A DNA stretch of 64,000 nucleotides from Brevibacterium sp. 239c (GCF_900169365.1 NZ_FXZH01000021.1:1-64000); one strand, 5' to 3'; counted from the stretch's first letter, positions 18,277-32,316 are shown. Numbers and translations: made by a program. The notes: generated from the sequence alone by a model not told the origin.

Positions 18277-18810
18277 ATGGCGAGGCCAGACAAGGCAGCC
18301 GCAGTAGAGGAGCTCAAACAGCAGTTTGAGTCTGCCGATGCTGTGTTGCTGACCGAGTACCGCGGTCTCACCGTTGCGCAGATGAAAGATCTGCGCGTTT
18401 CACTCGGTGAGAACGTCAGCTACGCCGTGGTAAAGAATACGCTCACTGCTATTGCAGCCAAAGAAGCCGGAATCAACGATCTCGATGAGTTCCTCAATGG
18501 ACCCACAGCGATCGCATTCGTCAACGGTGAACCACCAGAGGCTGCAAAGGCATTGCGTAACTTTGCCAAGGCGAATTCTCAGCTCGTATTGAAGGGCGGC
18601 TACTGGGATGGCGCCGTCCTCAGTGCTGAGAATGTCAACAAACTCGCCGACCTCGAACCACGCGAAGTGCTGCTTGCAAAGGCAGCTGGTGCAATGAAGG
18701 CAAGCCTCCACCAGGCGGCTTACCTGTTCACCGCTCCGATGGTCAAGGCCGTGCGCACCGTCGACGCTCTCCGCGAGAAGCAGGACAACGCTCCTGCTTC
18801 AGACGCCTGA
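18277..18810 (+). CDS. rplJ: 50S ribosomal protein L10
   Basis: A 177-residue L10. It contains TEYRGLTVAQMKDLR, SYAVVKNTLTAIA and LNGPTAIAFV, and a C-terminal helix that docks L7/L12 dimers. With L12 it forms the ribosomal stalk. The ATG at 18277 follows AAAGGAACTACC; the open frame continues upstream into the leader without support. rplL follows after 57 bp in the usual order. Confidence 0.97.
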   Translation: MARPDKAAAVEELKQQFESADAVLLTEYRGLTVAQMKDLRVSLGENVSYAVVKNTLTAIAAKEAGINDLDEFLNGPTAIAFVNGEPPEAAKALRNFAKANSQLVLKGGYWDGAVLSAENVNKLADLEPREVLLAKAAGAMKASLHQAAYLFTAPMVKAVRTVDALREKQDNAPASDA

Positions 18811-18867
18811 GCATCACCCCATAAACCCGGTCGCTCAATGTGACCACCAAAGGAAGGACTGGCCACC

Positions 18868-19251
<384 letters not shown>

Positions 19252-19284
19252 TTTTCTCGGCAGCAGTCTGACTGCTGCCACAGC

Positions 19285-19316
19285 GAAGACCCCACAGCTG
19301 ATGCTGTGGGGTCTTC
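19285..19316 (+). terminator. Rho-independent terminator after rplL
   Basis: A perfect 14-bp stem, GAAGACCCCACAGC (19285-19298) with GCTGTGGGGTCTTC (19303-19316), and a TGAT loop. In many bacteria rplL reads through to rpoB; here this terminator and the inserted genes make rpoBC an independent unit. Confidence 0.9.
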
Positions 19317-19383
19317 TGCATTCACTCGCAGGGGAGATGTTCCCAACTTGGAACGCCGCGGATTAGGGCCGGTGATCGGCCCA

Positions 19384-19398
19384 TATTAATCTTGTGAG
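19384..19398 (+). promoter_or_regulatory. Leaderless-type -10 box for the three-gene membrane operon
   Basis: TATTAAT at 19384-19390 is a good -10 sequence ending 8 bases before the GTG at 19399. There is no Shine-Dalgarno sequence in between, which supports leaderless start and fixes the gene start at 19399. The -35 region is not recognisable. Confidence 0.45.
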
Positions 19399-20670
19399 GT
19401 GACTGAGAAGACTGACGCGCAGACTCGCCTGCTCAAGGCGCTGCGCTCCCGCATCCGTGCGGGATGGGACCACGATCCGCTCTTCATCGATCGATCCATC
19501 GAACCGGGCCTGACCCCGCGCCAGAAGTCATCTCTGTCCCGCGCCTCGGCGGATGCGTCGACATCGGGAATTCCACATTTCATCGCGATCGTGCCCGGCC
19601 TTTCGAACTCAGATCAAGCGCAGGAAGGCTGGCCGCGGTTCACCACGGACCTCGCCTACTCGATGTTCGAGAGTTCCGGCGCCTCCCAGGTCATCGTCAT
19701 CTTCGCCGAGGCAGGATACTCGGCCCGTACCTTCTCCTACATCGTCGACGACACCGGACCGACGATCCCGCCGGGCGCCGATGAGCTGGCGCGCTCGAAG
19801 ACCGACCGCTTCCTGCCCGTCGAAATCGCAGTCCCGTACCATCTGAGCCTGCTCGTCGCGACGGTCAAGGGCACCAAGCCGCCGCCCCCGCCGGACTTCG
19901 ACCCGAGGAACGGCAGGACGGAAGACCTGGACTACATCGATGCCAACGATCTCCAATACGGTGATCCTGACGGCTTTGTATTCAAGGCCACGGCAGCGGC
20001 CGCATTCGGACTGGGTGCATGGCTTCTTCTGCGACGAAGCAAGTACTCCTGGCGGCAGAACCTCACACACAGTCCAGAGCTGGTGCGACGACGCCGGCTG
20101 CCTCAGGCCGTCGACTCGGCCCTCCGTGACCTGCCCGATCCCGCGGCCCCGTCCGAGGAGAGCTGGGAACTTCACGACCGGGGCCGACGCGTCCAAGCGG
20201 CGATCTCTGCGATCGTCGATGCTCATCCCGACTGGGCCAGTGACCCCGACTTCTCCCACCGCCATGCAATTGCGGCTCTGGTCGACACAGATCGCTGGGT
20301 GCGCAGGACCCTGCAGCAGACTCCGACGTCGAAGAAGGCATCGACGTCGCAGAAGAATCGGAAACCAGACGAGGAGCCGGACTTCTGCTTCTTCTTCCCG
20401 ACTCACGAAGGTCCGATCGAATCATTTGTCTGGAAACAGTCGACGACCGTCCTGACGATCAGCATCTGCAGCGCCTGCCGAGCCGACCTCAACGCCGGAC
20501 ACGAACCGGAGTGTCTGATGGTGCCGAAGAATCCAGGAAGGAAGAGAGTGCGTCCGATACCGTACTATCAGCGCGACGACGCCTATGCGGTCTCGGGCTT
20601 CGGAAGCTTCACGGCTCTTGAGGACTCGATCGTCGCCACAGGGGCGCGGGCAGGCAGTGGTCGACGATGA
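19399..20670 (+). CDS. Unrecognised single-span membrane protein with C-terminal Cys/His module (operon gene 1)
   Basis: 423 residues, family not recognised. The N-terminal domain (about 1-155) has HDPLFIDRSI and IPHFIAIVP, matching DPFYVDES and VYVIAVDD in gene 3 and weaker copies in gene 2. A Pro-rich stretch (161-169) precedes one membrane helix (about 194-211), which is followed by basic residues, so the C-terminus should be cytosolic. A helical region (225-305) leads to a module with C330, P334, H336, C357 and C360 (C-x5-H-x20-C-x2-C) and SGFGSF near 399, probably metal-binding. No signal peptide precedes the N-domain. The stop overlaps the gene 2 ATG by 4 bases. Confidence 0.75.
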   Translation: MTEKTDAQTRLLKALRSRIRAGWDHDPLFIDRSIEPGLTPRQKSSLSRASADASTSGIPHFIAIVPGLSNSDQAQEGWPRFTTDLAYSMFESSGASQVIVIFAEAGYSARTFSYIVDDTGPTIPPGADELARSKTDRFLPVEIAVPYHLSLLVATVKGTKPPPPPDFDPRNGRTEDLDYIDANDLQYGDPDGFVFKATAAAAFGLGAWLLLRRSKYSWRQNLTHSPELVRRRRLPQAVDSALRDLPDPAAPSEESWELHDRGRRVQAAISAIVDAHPDWASDPDFSHRHAIAALVDTDRWVRRTLQQTPTSKKASTSQKNRKPDEEPDFCFFFPTHEGPIESFVWKQSTTVLTISICSACRADLNAGHEPECLMVPKNPGRKRVRPIPYYQRDDAYAVSGFGSFTALEDSIVATGARAGSGRR

Positions 20671-21470
20671 GCACGTGGCACAGGTCGATCATCGCAGTCA
20701 TCATCTTCGCAGCCGTCGCGGTCGGCGCGACCATGATCAGCATGTACCGATTCGACGATGCGAAGCAGACACGGATCGAAGAAGCGAAGAGTGACGAGAT
20801 CAAGGTCGACTCGGTCTACGACGACCGCATCAAGAGCGGACTCGACCCGAACTACGACCGCTCCGCCTATCGCGAACTGGCGAAGAAACTCGAAGCGGAC
20901 ACCATCCACGTCGATGACTACCTCGCATTCGACGTCGACGACGCCGGCCTGGAAGCCGTCCGCAGCGAAGTCACGGACCTCGACTCGCCCATCTATGTGG
21001 CCTTCGTCAACCACACCATGCTCGACGACACCGATGCGAATCTGAACCTCAAGGCCGCACGCATCGCCCATGAACTCTCCGTCGACGAAGCCACCGTGCT
21101 CGTCGTCAGCCCCATCGGACAGGGAGTCGGATCGAAAGACATCGAACGCAAGCTGCAGGACTATCCGGAGATGGGCTCCGATGACTCGCTGACCGAGACT
21201 GCTCTGATCTGGGAGCGGGCACTGAAGGAGACCCAGCCGCTGGAGGCGAGCGAAGCCGAGCCCCTTGTGACCGAAGACAACTCGGACGATTGGCGCGAGC
21301 TCACGTACTCACTGAGTTCAGCATTCGGCGGCGCCGGTCTCGGCCTCATAGTCGGTGCAGTCATCGCCGTCATCGGCGTTGCCATCCTGGGCTATCTCCG
21401 TCGCGAGAAAGAGGCGACCGCGCAGGCGATGAGCCGCAGGTCCGTCAATCACCGGAACCGAAGGAAGTGA
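20667..21470 (+). CDS. Unrecognised two-span membrane protein (operon gene 2)
   Basis: 267 residues. An N-terminal membrane helix (about 8-25) and a C-terminal one (about 219-244) place both ends inside and residues 27-215 outside. The outer part is acidic and contains ADTIHVDDYLAF and SPIYVAFVN, which resemble the [DP]xxxVD and PxYVA elements of genes 1 and 3. It lacks the C-terminal Cys/His module and ends in a basic tail (NHRNRRK). The ATG overlaps the gene 1 stop (ATGA), and gene 3 starts 2 bases after its stop, so the three are one operon. Function unknown. Confidence 0.75.
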   Translation: MSTWHRSIIAVIIFAAVAVGATMISMYRFDDAKQTRIEEAKSDEIKVDSVYDDRIKSGLDPNYDRSAYRELAKKLEADTIHVDDYLAFDVDDAGLEAVRSEVTDLDSPIYVAFVNHTMLDDTDANLNLKAARIAHELSVDEATVLVVSPIGQGVGSKDIERKLQDYPEMGSDDSLTETALIWERALKETQPLEASEAEPLVTEDNSDDWRELTYSLSSAFGGAGLGLIVGAVIAVIGVAILGYLRREKEATAQAMSRRSVNHRNRRK

Positions 21471-21472
21471 CC

Positions 21473-22627
21473 GTGGACGCACATCAGATCGCCGAATCTC
21501 TCAAGGCGGATCCCTTCTACGTGGACGAGTCCGCGGCGGGCACCCTCGACGCTCGCCTCTTCGACAAGGCGAAGACCACCGCGGACGGACTGGACTTCAA
21601 GGTCTACGTCATCGCCGTGGACGATGAGGCAGTCGACCTCCAGCTGCTCAGGGACGTGGCGGCCGACCATGGAGGGCAGGGCTCCTTCATCATGGTCAGC
21701 AACACGTCCGATCTCTACACCGAGGTGAAGCTCGATGCCGATCATGATCTGTCATATCAGGTGATGGATCAGTACTCCATCGCCCGGGAGCAGTGGAACG
21801 TCGGGTCGCCGTCTCTGTCGAAGCTGAACAAACTCCTCAACCTCTACGCCGACCCGCAGACGCGCACGGAGTCTGGCGAATCGACTACCGGGCAGGAAGA
21901 ACCCGGCAGCGACTTTGCCGAGGACAGCAATGCGGACGGATTCTCTCCGCTGTTCCTCGGGGGAGCGGTCCTCGTGCTCGCTCTCGTCATCGCAGGGCTC
22001 TACCTGGTCCGCACGATCAAGGCGAGAGCGGCGGAGACGCGCAGACACCACGAATTCCGTCTGCCCAGCAAACTGCTGGACCGGGTCGACACTCTGCAGC
22101 GCGAGTCTCTGCGAGAGGACATCAACGACGACACGAATCGGATTGCGGAGAAGATCGATCATCTCCAGACCCAACGCCTCGATGGAGTCAAAGCCGCCAA
22201 GGTTGCGAAGGCGCTCGATGCCTATCAGATTGCGCGCCAGATCGTCGACGACGAGTCATCGGAGCGCATCGACCTTGCCGGAGCCATGGTCCTGCTCCGG
22301 CAGGCAGGACGTGAGATCGCCGAGGTGGGTTCCGGTCAGACGAAGAAGGCCGGCAACCGGGGACGCAGCAAGCTCCCGCAGAGTCTGTGCACTATCAATC
22401 CGTTACACGGAGAAGCGCGGTCGACGACGCGCCTCGATGCGGATGGCTCAGGGGTTCGGGTGCCCGTGTGCGGCAGCTGCCAGCACGATCGGCAGGCCGG
22501 CAATCGGCTCCAATGGATCTTCGACGGGAACAAACCCTACGTCGAGGGCGACAGCATCTGGGCGCAGACCCTGTTCGGAGCCATCGGCGGAGATCTCGTC
22601 ACCGCGCTGCAACGCTCAGCCGGCTGA
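21473..22627 (+). CDS. Unrecognised single-span membrane protein with C-terminal Cys/His module (operon gene 3)
   Basis: 384 residues, paralogous to gene 1. The N-domain has ADPFYVDESAAGTLD and FKVYVIAVDDEAVD. An acidic linker (130-155) precedes the membrane helix (158-179), which is followed by RTIKARAAETRR, giving a cytosolic C-terminus. A helical segment (195-285) leads to C306, P310, H312, C333 and C336, with exactly the same spacing as gene 1, then SIWAQTLFGAIGGDL. The GTG at 21473 follows AAGGAAG just after the gene 2 stop; the open frame upstream is a shadow of gene 2. There is no signal peptide. The last 12 bases overlap the convergent MBL gene. Confidence 0.75.
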   Translation: MDAHQIAESLKADPFYVDESAAGTLDARLFDKAKTTADGLDFKVYVIAVDDEAVDLQLLRDVAADHGGQGSFIMVSNTSDLYTEVKLDADHDLSYQVMDQYSIAREQWNVGSPSLSKLNKLLNLYADPQTRTESGESTTGQEEPGSDFAEDSNADGFSPLFLGGAVLVLALVIAGLYLVRTIKARAAETRRHHEFRLPSKLLDRVDTLQRESLREDINDDTNRIAEKIDHLQTQRLDGVKAAKVAKALDAYQIARQIVDDESSERIDLAGAMVLLRQAGREIAEVGSGQTKKAGNRGRSKLPQSLCTINPLHGEARSTTRLDADGSGVRVPVCGSCQHDRQAGNRLQWIFDGNKPYVEGDSIWAQTLFGAIGGDLVTALQRSAG

Positions 22628-23428
22628 CGTCTCCAGAGGGAGCGTGATCTCCCGGGGCAGACTCCGGTCATGGTCACCTGGCATGACACGAGCGGGCAGA
22701 GCCACCTCGGCGTCGGCCTGATTCATCCGCAGGCCATCGATATCGGCAAGCTGACGCTCCACGAATGCCCGGTCCACGGGCACGCCGTGGCCGGGGACGA
22801 AGAGAGCGGCCTCGGGGAAGGACAGCAGCGTCTGCAGGCTGCTCACCCACTCGCTCAATGATGCGTCGTTGCCCACCTGCGGGGGATCGCCCTCCTCGAC
22901 CAGGTCACCGGCGAACACGATTCCCTGATCGATCAAACGCACGACGAGGTCCGCGGTGGAATGTCCGCCGAGCACGTGGAATTCGACCCGGCAGTCACCG
23001 AGGTCGAGCATGCTCGTCGACTCGGCCGCGTCGACGGGAGAGACGGTGACGATGAGGGAGTTGGGGTCTTCCGGCAGCTCAGATGCGAACTCGGCGGTCT
23101 CGGGCGCAGTGCGGACGGCGTCGAGTGCGATCCAGGCCGTCGCCTCCTGGTCTCGGGCGAACGAATCGGAGACGTGGAAGGTCTCCACCCCCTCTGCTGC
23201 CAGTGTGGAACTGCCGAAGAAATGGTCCCAATGATCGTGGGTGATGGCCGCATCGAGGGGATTCTCCCGGCCGTTCTCTGCAGTGCTCAGCTCCTGCGCC
23301 CGCTGGATGAGCCGCCGGCCCGTGCTGGGACCGGGCCCCGAATCGATGATGAGGCTGCGCTGGGATCCGGTGACGATCCCGCAGTTGACCGCGGCCGGAT
23401 TCTGAGAGAGAACACTGACATTGACCAT
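22616..23428 (-). CDS. MBL-fold metallohydrolase
   Basis: 270 residues with the metallo-beta-lactamase fold. THDHWDHFFG supplies the HxHxDH metal motif. GGHSTADLVV and FAGDLVEEG give the later His and Asp ligands, and VPGHGVPVD the last His. It is a small cytosolic hydrolase of the glyoxalase II/lactonase-like class with no signal peptide; substrate unknown. Its 3' end overlaps the membrane operon by 12 bases on the opposite strand, and its start is divergent from the GNAT gene with only 24 bp between them. Confidence 0.82.
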   Translation of the reverse strand: MVNVSVLSQNPAAVNCGIVTGSQRSLIIDSGPGPSTGRRLIQRAQELSTAENGRENPLDAAITHDHWDHFFGSSTLAAEGVETFHVSDSFARDQEATAWIALDAVRTAPETAEFASELPEDPNSLIVTVSPVDAAESTSMLDLGDCRVEFHVLGGHSTADLVVRLIDQGIVFAGDLVEEGDPPQVGNDASLSEWVSSLQTLLSFPEAALFVPGHGVPVDRAFVERQLADIDGLRMNQADAEVALPARVMPGDHDRSLPREITLPLETSAG

Positions 23429-23444
23429 GGGAGCAGTCTAGAAT
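23415..23444 (+). promoter_or_regulatory. Leaderless-type promoter for the double-GNAT gene
   Basis: CTGACA (23415-23420) and TAGAAT (23439-23444) with an 18-base spacer. The -10 ends 8 bases before the ATG at 23453, with no ribosome site, and the promoter overlaps the start of the divergent MBL gene. Confidence 0.5.
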
Positions 23445-23452
23445 GTCAGCTC

Positions 23453-24511
23453 ATGGAGATCACCCACATTCCGGCCGGGTCTCGCACTGATGATGAGATC
23501 GAAGGTATCCTCGCCGAGGTGGTCGACTTCGACACGCTCATCAACCGGGCATCGGGGCTCGGCACCGATTTCGACCCCCGGTCAGACGAAGTGCGCCAGG
23601 AGCTGGTCTCAGCCAACGAATATGTGACACATCAGACGTGGATCGGCCGCAGCGGTGGGGCCATCGTGGCCAAGGGCATCGCGTACCTCACTCTGCAGGA
23701 CAATGTCGATGTCGCTGAGGTGTGGTGCTCGGTTCATCCGGGCCTGCGCAGACAGGGATTGGGATCCGAGCTGCTCCTCGCCATGGAGGCGTCCCTGGCC
23801 GACCAGGGACGCACCCAGCTGACCAGTTATTGCGAGATCCCGGCATCGGCTCGTGACGGAGATCTTCGGGGTGCGCACCTGGCCGCCGAATCCGGAGCGG
23901 GCAGTCTGCCGGTCGAGCACCCGGGCGTCGCATTTCTGCTCCGGCACGGATTCGCGTTCAAACAGCTCGAGCGGTGCTCCGTGGCGCAGACCACCACGGC
24001 GGCGAAGCTGCCCGCCGCCGATCTCGATGAGGGCTACACGATTGAGACATGGAGTGGGCCGACCCCCGAACACCGGCTTGACGCGATCGCCCTCTTACAC
24101 CAGCGGATGTCCACGGATACCCCCGGTGCCGAAGAGTTCGGGGAGGAGGAGAAGTGGGACGCCGCGCGAGTCCGCGCCCTCAACGCGACACGAAGCGAGG
24201 GGCACGAGCGCCTCGGCACGGCTCTAGCTCTCAAAGGTGACGCCGCCGCCGGCTTCACCGAGGTCGCTCACTTCGAGGAGCGGCCAGTGGTGGGATGGCA
24301 GGGTTCGACTCTTGTGGCCCGTGAACACCGTGGACACGGACTCGGCACGGCGCTGAAGATCGCCAATCATGTGGCTCTGGGTGAGCGCGCCAGCGTGGAA
24401 CGGATCTACACGTGGAACGCGGTGGAGAACTCGTGGATGCTTCTCATCAATGACAGGGCTGGATTCGCAACCTGGGCATGGGTCGGTCTGTGGAAAAAAC
24501 ATCTTGCATGA
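23453..24511 (+). CDS. GNAT-family N-acetyltransferase with two tandem domains
   Basis: 352 residues. The first GNAT domain (about 1-170) carries VHPGLRRQGLGSELL, the acetyl-CoA loop (Q/RxxGxG/A), and the second (about 185-350) carries VAREHRGHGLGTALKIAN, with TWNAVENSWMLLIN as the C-terminal GNAT strand-helix. Tandem GNATs of this kind in actinobacteria include mycothiol synthase relatives, but the substrate here is not evident. The ATG at 23453 matches a leaderless promoter; the long upstream extension is antisense to the MBL gene. rpoB follows, with its promoter at the end of this gene. Confidence 0.82.
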   Translation: MEITHIPAGSRTDDEIEGILAEVVDFDTLINRASGLGTDFDPRSDEVRQELVSANEYVTHQTWIGRSGGAIVAKGIAYLTLQDNVDVAEVWCSVHPGLRRQGLGSELLLAMEASLADQGRTQLTSYCEIPASARDGDLRGAHLAAESGAGSLPVEHPGVAFLLRHGFAFKQLERCSVAQTTTAAKLPAADLDEGYTIETWSGPTPEHRLDAIALLHQRMSTDTPGAEEFGEEEKWDAARVRALNATRSEGHERLGTALALKGDAAAGFTEVAHFEERPVVGWQGSTLVAREHRGHGLGTALKIANHVALGERASVERIYTWNAVENSWMLLINDRAGFATWAWVGLWKKHLA

Positions 24512-24707
24512 CTTGACCGATTGCTATAGGCTTGATATTTGCGTTGATCTGCCTGTGGCGTGCCTTCATATAGCGGGGGGCACCTCATTTCCACTCAAGT
24601 GAACCACGTTGTCGCCCGGTGTCGAAATCTGACACACCTGGGACTGTCGATGTGACTTCGGGTGGACAGTCAACCTATCAATTGGTGAAGCATTCGGAAG
24701 GACCCCA
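24504..24707 (+). promoter_or_regulatory. rpoBC promoter and leader
   Basis: TTGACC (24513-24518) and TATTTG (24536-24541) at 17-base spacing form one candidate promoter that overlaps the end of the GNAT gene. TTGATC (24544) with TATAGC (24569-24574) is a weaker second candidate. The leader would be 130-165 nt. CGGAAGGA lies 6 bases before the TTG start at 24708. No internal ORF was accepted. Confidence 0.5.
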
Positions 24708-28187
<3,480 letters not shown>

Positions 28188-28255
28188 GGACTTCCACTTC
28201 AACCGACACAACTTCGCGGTGAACGAGACGTTCACCGCCAGGAAAGAGGATTTAC

Positions 28256-31200
28256 GTGCCTGACGTCAATTTCTTTGATGAGCTACGTATCGGTCTTGCT
28301 ACCGCGGAATCCATCCGCGGCTGGTCACACGGTGAGGTGAAAAAGCCTGAGACCATCAACTACCGCACACTCAAGCCCGAGAAGGACGGACTCTTCTGCG
28401 AGAAGATCTTCGGACCCACTCGCGACTGGGAGTGCGCCTGCGGCAAATACAAGCGTGTCCGCTTCAAGGGCATCATCTGTGAGCGCTGCGGCGTCGAGGT
28501 GACCCGCGCCAAGGTTCGCCGTGAGCGCATGGGACACATCGAGCTGGCCGCACCGGTCACTCACATCTGGTACTTCAAGGGCGTTCCTTCGCGCTTGGGC
28601 TACCTGCTGGACCTGGCACCGAAGGACCTCGAGAAGGTCATCTACTTCGCTGCCTACATGATCACCTCGGTGGATGAGGATTCTCGTCACCGTGATCTGC
28701 CCAGTCTGCAGAACAAGATCGACATCGAAAAGCAGCAGATCGGCACTCGCCGTGACGCCGACATCGACCGTCGTGCCAAGAAGCTCGAAGAGGATCTGGC
28801 AGCTCTCGAGGCCGACGGCGGCTCTGCCCCGGCCAAGAAGAAGCTGCGCGATGTCGCCGAGAAGGAAATGGAGAAGCTGCGCAAGAACGCCGACCGCGAG
28901 GTCGACCGTCTTGACCAGGTGTGGGACCGGTTCAAGAGCCTCAAGGTCAACGACCTCGAAGGCGACGAGAGCCTGTACCGCGAGATGTTCCACCGTTTCG
29001 GTCTGTACTTCACCGGTGCCATGGGCGCCGAGGCGATCCAGAAGCGGCTGCTCGACTTCGACCTCGAGGCCGAATCGGAGAAGCTGCGTGAACTCATCGC
29101 CACGGGCAAGGGTCAGCGCAAGACCCGTGCCCTGAAGCGTCTCAAGGTCGTAAACGCGTTCTTGACCACTGATAACAACCCCGAGGGCATGGTCCTCGAC
29201 GTTGTTCCGGTTGTGCCGCCTGAGCTGCGCCCCATGGTGCAGCTCGACGGTGGACGTTTCGCCACGTCTGACCTCAACGACCTCTATCGTCGTGTGATCA
29301 ACCGCAACAACCGCCTCAAGCGTCTGCTCGATCTCGGTGCACCCGAGATCATCGTCAACAACGAGAAGCGGATGCTGCAGGAAGCCGTCGACTCGCTGTT
29401 CGACAACGGCCGTCGCGGTCGTCCGGTGACCGGACCGGGCAACCGTCCGTTGAAGTCGCTGTCGGACATGCTCAAGGGCAAGCAGGGACGTTTCCGTCAG
29501 AACCTCCTGGGCAAGCGTGTGGACTACTCGGGCCGTTCGGTCATCGTGGTCGGTCCGCAGCTGCACCTGCACCAGTGTGGTCTGCCCAAGACCATGGCTC
29601 TGGAATTGTTCAAGCCCTTCGTGATGAAGCGCCTGGTCGATCTCAACCATGCGCAGAACATCAAGTCGGCCAAGCGGATGGTCGAACGTCAGCACCCTCA
29701 GGTGTGGGACGTGCTCGAAGAGGTCATCACCGAACACCCGGTGCTGCTCAACCGTGCACCGACCCTGCACCGTCTGGGCATCCAGGCGTTCGAACCTCAG
29801 CTCATCGAGGGTAAGGCCATCCAGCTGCACCCGCTCGTCTGTTCGGCGTTCAACGCTGACTTCGACGGTGACCAGATGGCAGTCCACCTGCCGCTGAGCC
29901 CCGAGGCTCAGGCTGAGGCACGCGTGCTCATGCTCTCCGCCAACAACATCCTCAAGCCTTCGGACGGCAAGCCCGTGACCATGCCCTCACAGGACATGAT
30001 CATCGGTCTGTACCACCTCACCTCCGAACGCAAGGGACTGGCCGGCGAAGGGCGCTCCTTCTCCGGTCTCGGCGAAGCCATCATGGCCTTCGACCGTGGC
30101 GAGCTGGATCTGGGTTCGAACATCACGATCCGCCTTGAGAACGTCGTCCCCGGTGACGATCTCGAGACTCCTGAAGGTTGGGAAGCCGGCGATCCGCTGG
30201 ACGTGCAGACCACCCTGGGTCGCGCACAGTTCAATGACTACCTGCCTGCTGACTACTCGTTCGTGAACTCCACGATCGACAAGAAGGCACTCAGCCGCAT
30301 TGTGAACTACCTGGCCGAGGAATACCCCAAAGTCGAGGTCGCACACACCTTGGACAACTTCAAGGCCGGCGGCTTCTACTGGGCAACTCGTTCGGGCATC
30401 ACTATTTCGATGTCCGATGTGGTCTCACCTGTGGCCAAGCCGGAGATCATCGATCACGCCGAGGCTCTCGATACGAAGGTTCAGCAGCAGTACGAACTCG
30501 GTGCGCTCACCGACGACGAACGCCGCAACGAACTGGTCAAGCTCTGGACCGAGACGACCGAGAAGGTCGACCAGGTCATGCGCACGAGCTTCCCAGAGGA
30601 GAACTCGGTTATGCGTCTGGTGGAGTCCGGTGCATCCGGTAACTGGATGCAGGTCCGCCAGCTGGCCGGTATGCGTGGCCTGGTGACGAACCCGAAGGGT
30701 GAGATCATCCCTCGCCCGATCGTTTCGAACTACCGTGAGGGTCTTTCGGTGCTCGAGTACTTCATCGCCTCGCACGGTGCTCGTAAGGGTCTGGCCGATA
30801 CCGCTCTGCGTACCGCTGACTCCGGTTACCTGACCCGTCGTCTCGTCGACGTGTCACAGGACGTCATCGTGCGCACCGCTGAAGCCGATTCCAATAAGGG
30901 CATCACTCTGCCTGCAGCCGAGCGTGACCACGAGGGCAACCTCGTGCCGCACGAGTATGCAGAGACCAGTCTCTACGGTCGCCTCACGGTCTCAGACGTC
31001 TCCGACGCCGATGGCAATGTCATCGTCCCGGCGAAGACCGACGTGACCGCAGACACGATCGATACGCTGGTCGCAGCCGGAATTGAAGAGCTCAAGGTTC
31101 ACTCCGTGCTCACCGCAGATTCCGATACGCAGATCTCGGCCATGCATTACGGCCGTTCGATGGCCACCGGAAAGCTCGTCGACATCGGCGAAGCCATCGG

Positions 31201-32128
31201 TACCGTCGCTGCCCAGTCGATCGGTGAGCCGGGAACCCAGCTCACCATGCGTACCTTCCACACGGGTGGTGCGGCGGCTGCTACGGGTGACATCACCCAG
31301 GGTCTGCCGCGTGTGACCGAGCTCTTCGAAGCTCGCACACCGAAGGGCTTTGCTCCCATCGCCGAGGCGACCGGACGTGTCAAGGTCGATGACAGCCGCA
31401 AGACCCGCTTCGTCGTCATCACCCCCGATGACGGTGGCGAAGAGATCGAGCACGCAGTGTCCAAGCGTGCCCGTCTCCTCGTTGAGGACGGACAGAACGT
31501 CAAGGCCGGCGAACAGCTGGTCGTCGGTGCTGTCGATCCCAAGCAGGTGCTGCGCATCCGTGGTCGTCGTGAAGCTGAGCGGTTCCTCGTCGAGCAGGTG
31601 CAGAAGGTGTACCGCTCGCAGGGCGTGGGCATCCACGACAAGCACATCGAGGTCATCGTCCGGCAGATGCTGCGTCGCGTGACCGTGATCGAGTCGGGCG
31701 ACACGAACCTGCTGCCCGGCGAGCTGGTCGACCGTGGTCGCTACCAGGGCGAGAACCGCCGTGTGGTTGCCGAAGGCGGCCAGCCGGCATCGGCTCGTGA
31801 CGAGCTCATGGGTATCACGAAGGCCTCTCTGGCCACCGATTCGTGGCTGTCCGCCGCGTCCTTCCAGGAGACGACACGCGTCCTCACCGAGGCCGCTATG
31901 GAAGGCAAGTCGGACACACTGCTCGGACTCAAGGAGAACGTCATCCTCGGTAAGCTCATCCCTGCGGGCACCGGCCTGCAGACACACCGCGACATCGTGG
32001 TGGAGCCGACGGAGGAGGCGAAGGCCGAGATGTTCACGAACAGCTACGGCGACTTCTACGCAGGCATCGGCTCCGATTCCGGATCCGCCATCCCGCTGGA
32101 AGACTACGACTACGGTGCGTTCAGCTGA
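28256..32128 (+). CDS. rpoC: DNA-directed RNA polymerase subunit beta-prime
   Basis: 1290 residues with a GTG start after AAAGAGG. The N-terminal zinc ribbon reads [20 protein letters not shown]. The catalytic [12 protein letters not shown] triad is intact. The bridge helix and trigger loop region includes [20 protein letters not shown] and [20 protein letters not shown] coiled-coil insertion (about residues 150-220) is typical of actinobacteria. It completes the polymerase active site. It ends at 32128, about 75 bases before a very strong terminator. Confidence 0.98.
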   Translation: MPDVNFFDELRIGLATAESIRGWSHGEVKKPETINYRTLKPEKDGLFCEKIFGPTRDWECACGKYKRVRFKGIICERCGVEVTRAKVRRERMGHIELAAPVTHIWYFKGVPSRLGYLLDLAPKDLEKVIYFAAYMITSVDEDSRHRDLPSLQNKIDIEKQQIGTRRDADIDRRAKKLEEDLAALEADGGSAPAKKKLRDVAEKEMEKLRKNADREVDRLDQVWDRFKSLKVNDLEGDESLYREMFHRFGLYFTGAMGAEAIQKRLLDFDLEAESEKLRELIATGKGQRKTRALKRLKVVNAFLTTDNNPEGMVLDVVPVVPPELRPMVQLDGGRFATSDLNDLYRRVINRNNRLKRLLDLGAPEIIVNNEKRMLQEAVDSLFDNGRRGRPVTGPGNRPLKSLSDMLKGKQGRFRQNLLGKRVDYSGRSVIVVGPQLHLHQCGLPKTMALELFKPFVMKRLVDLNHAQNIKSAKRMVERQHPQVWDVLEEVITEHPVLLNRAPTLHRLGIQAFEPQLIEGKAIQLHPLVCSAFNADFDGDQMAVHLPLSPEAQAEARVLMLSANNILKPSDGKPVTMPSQDMIIGLYHLTSERKGLAGEGRSFSGLGEAIMAFDRGELDLGSNITIRLENVVPGDDLETPEGWEAGDPLDVQTTLGRAQFNDYLPADYSFVNSTIDKKALSRIVNYLAEEYPKVEVAHTLDNFKAGGFYWATRSGITISMSDVVSPVAKPEIIDHAEALDTKVQQQYELGALTDDERRNELVKLWTETTEKVDQVMRTSFPEENSVMRLVESGASGNWMQVRQLAGMRGLVTNPKGEIIPRPIVSNYREGLSVLEYFIASHGARKGLADTALRTADSGYLTRRLVDVSQDVIVRTAEADSNKGITLPAAERDHEGNLVPHEYAETSLYGRLTVSDVSDADGNVIVPAKTDVTADTIDTLVAAGIEELKVHSVLTADSDTQISAMHYGRSMATGKLVDIGEAIGTVAAQSIGEPGTQLTMRTFHTGGAAAATGDITQGLPRVTELFEARTPKGFAPIAEATGRVKVDDSRKTRFVVITPDDGGEEIEHAVSKRARLLVEDGQNVKAGEQLVVGAVDPKQVLRIRGRREAERFLVEQVQKVYRSQGVGIHDKHIEVIVRQMLRRVTVIESGDTNLLPGELVDRGRYQGENRRVVAEGGQPASARDELMGITKASLATDSWLSAASFQETTRVLTEAAMEGKSDTLLGLKENVILGKLIPAGTGLQTHRDIVVEPTEEAKAEMFTNSYGDFYAGIGSDSGSAIPLEDYDYGAFS

Positions 32129-32204
32129 AGCTGAACGCATGAGGCTGAGGCCCGCCGCGGAGTCCTAAGACTCCGGCCAGGAGGCCTCAGCCAGCAGTCA
32201 CAGC

Positions 32205-32240
32205 AAGAGGGGCACCCGCCAACTGGCGGGTGCCCCTCTT
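32205..32240. terminator. Strong terminator after rpoC
   Basis: A perfect 16-bp stem, AAGAGGGGCACCCGCC (32205-32220) with GGCGGGTGCCCCTCTT (32225-32240), and an AACT loop. It can act on both strands. Confidence 0.92.
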
Positions 32241-32316
32241 CGCCTATTCACGTGCAGAAGGTTTACTGGGCGGCACATTTCCCTCATGAATCACGCGCAG
32301 AGAGAACGCGCTGCCC

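Noticed and set aside
28325-29887. 520-residue minus-strand open frame inside rpoC
   Set aside because: Antisense shadow of rpoC, with low-complexity Val/Leu/Asp/Glu composition and no motif.
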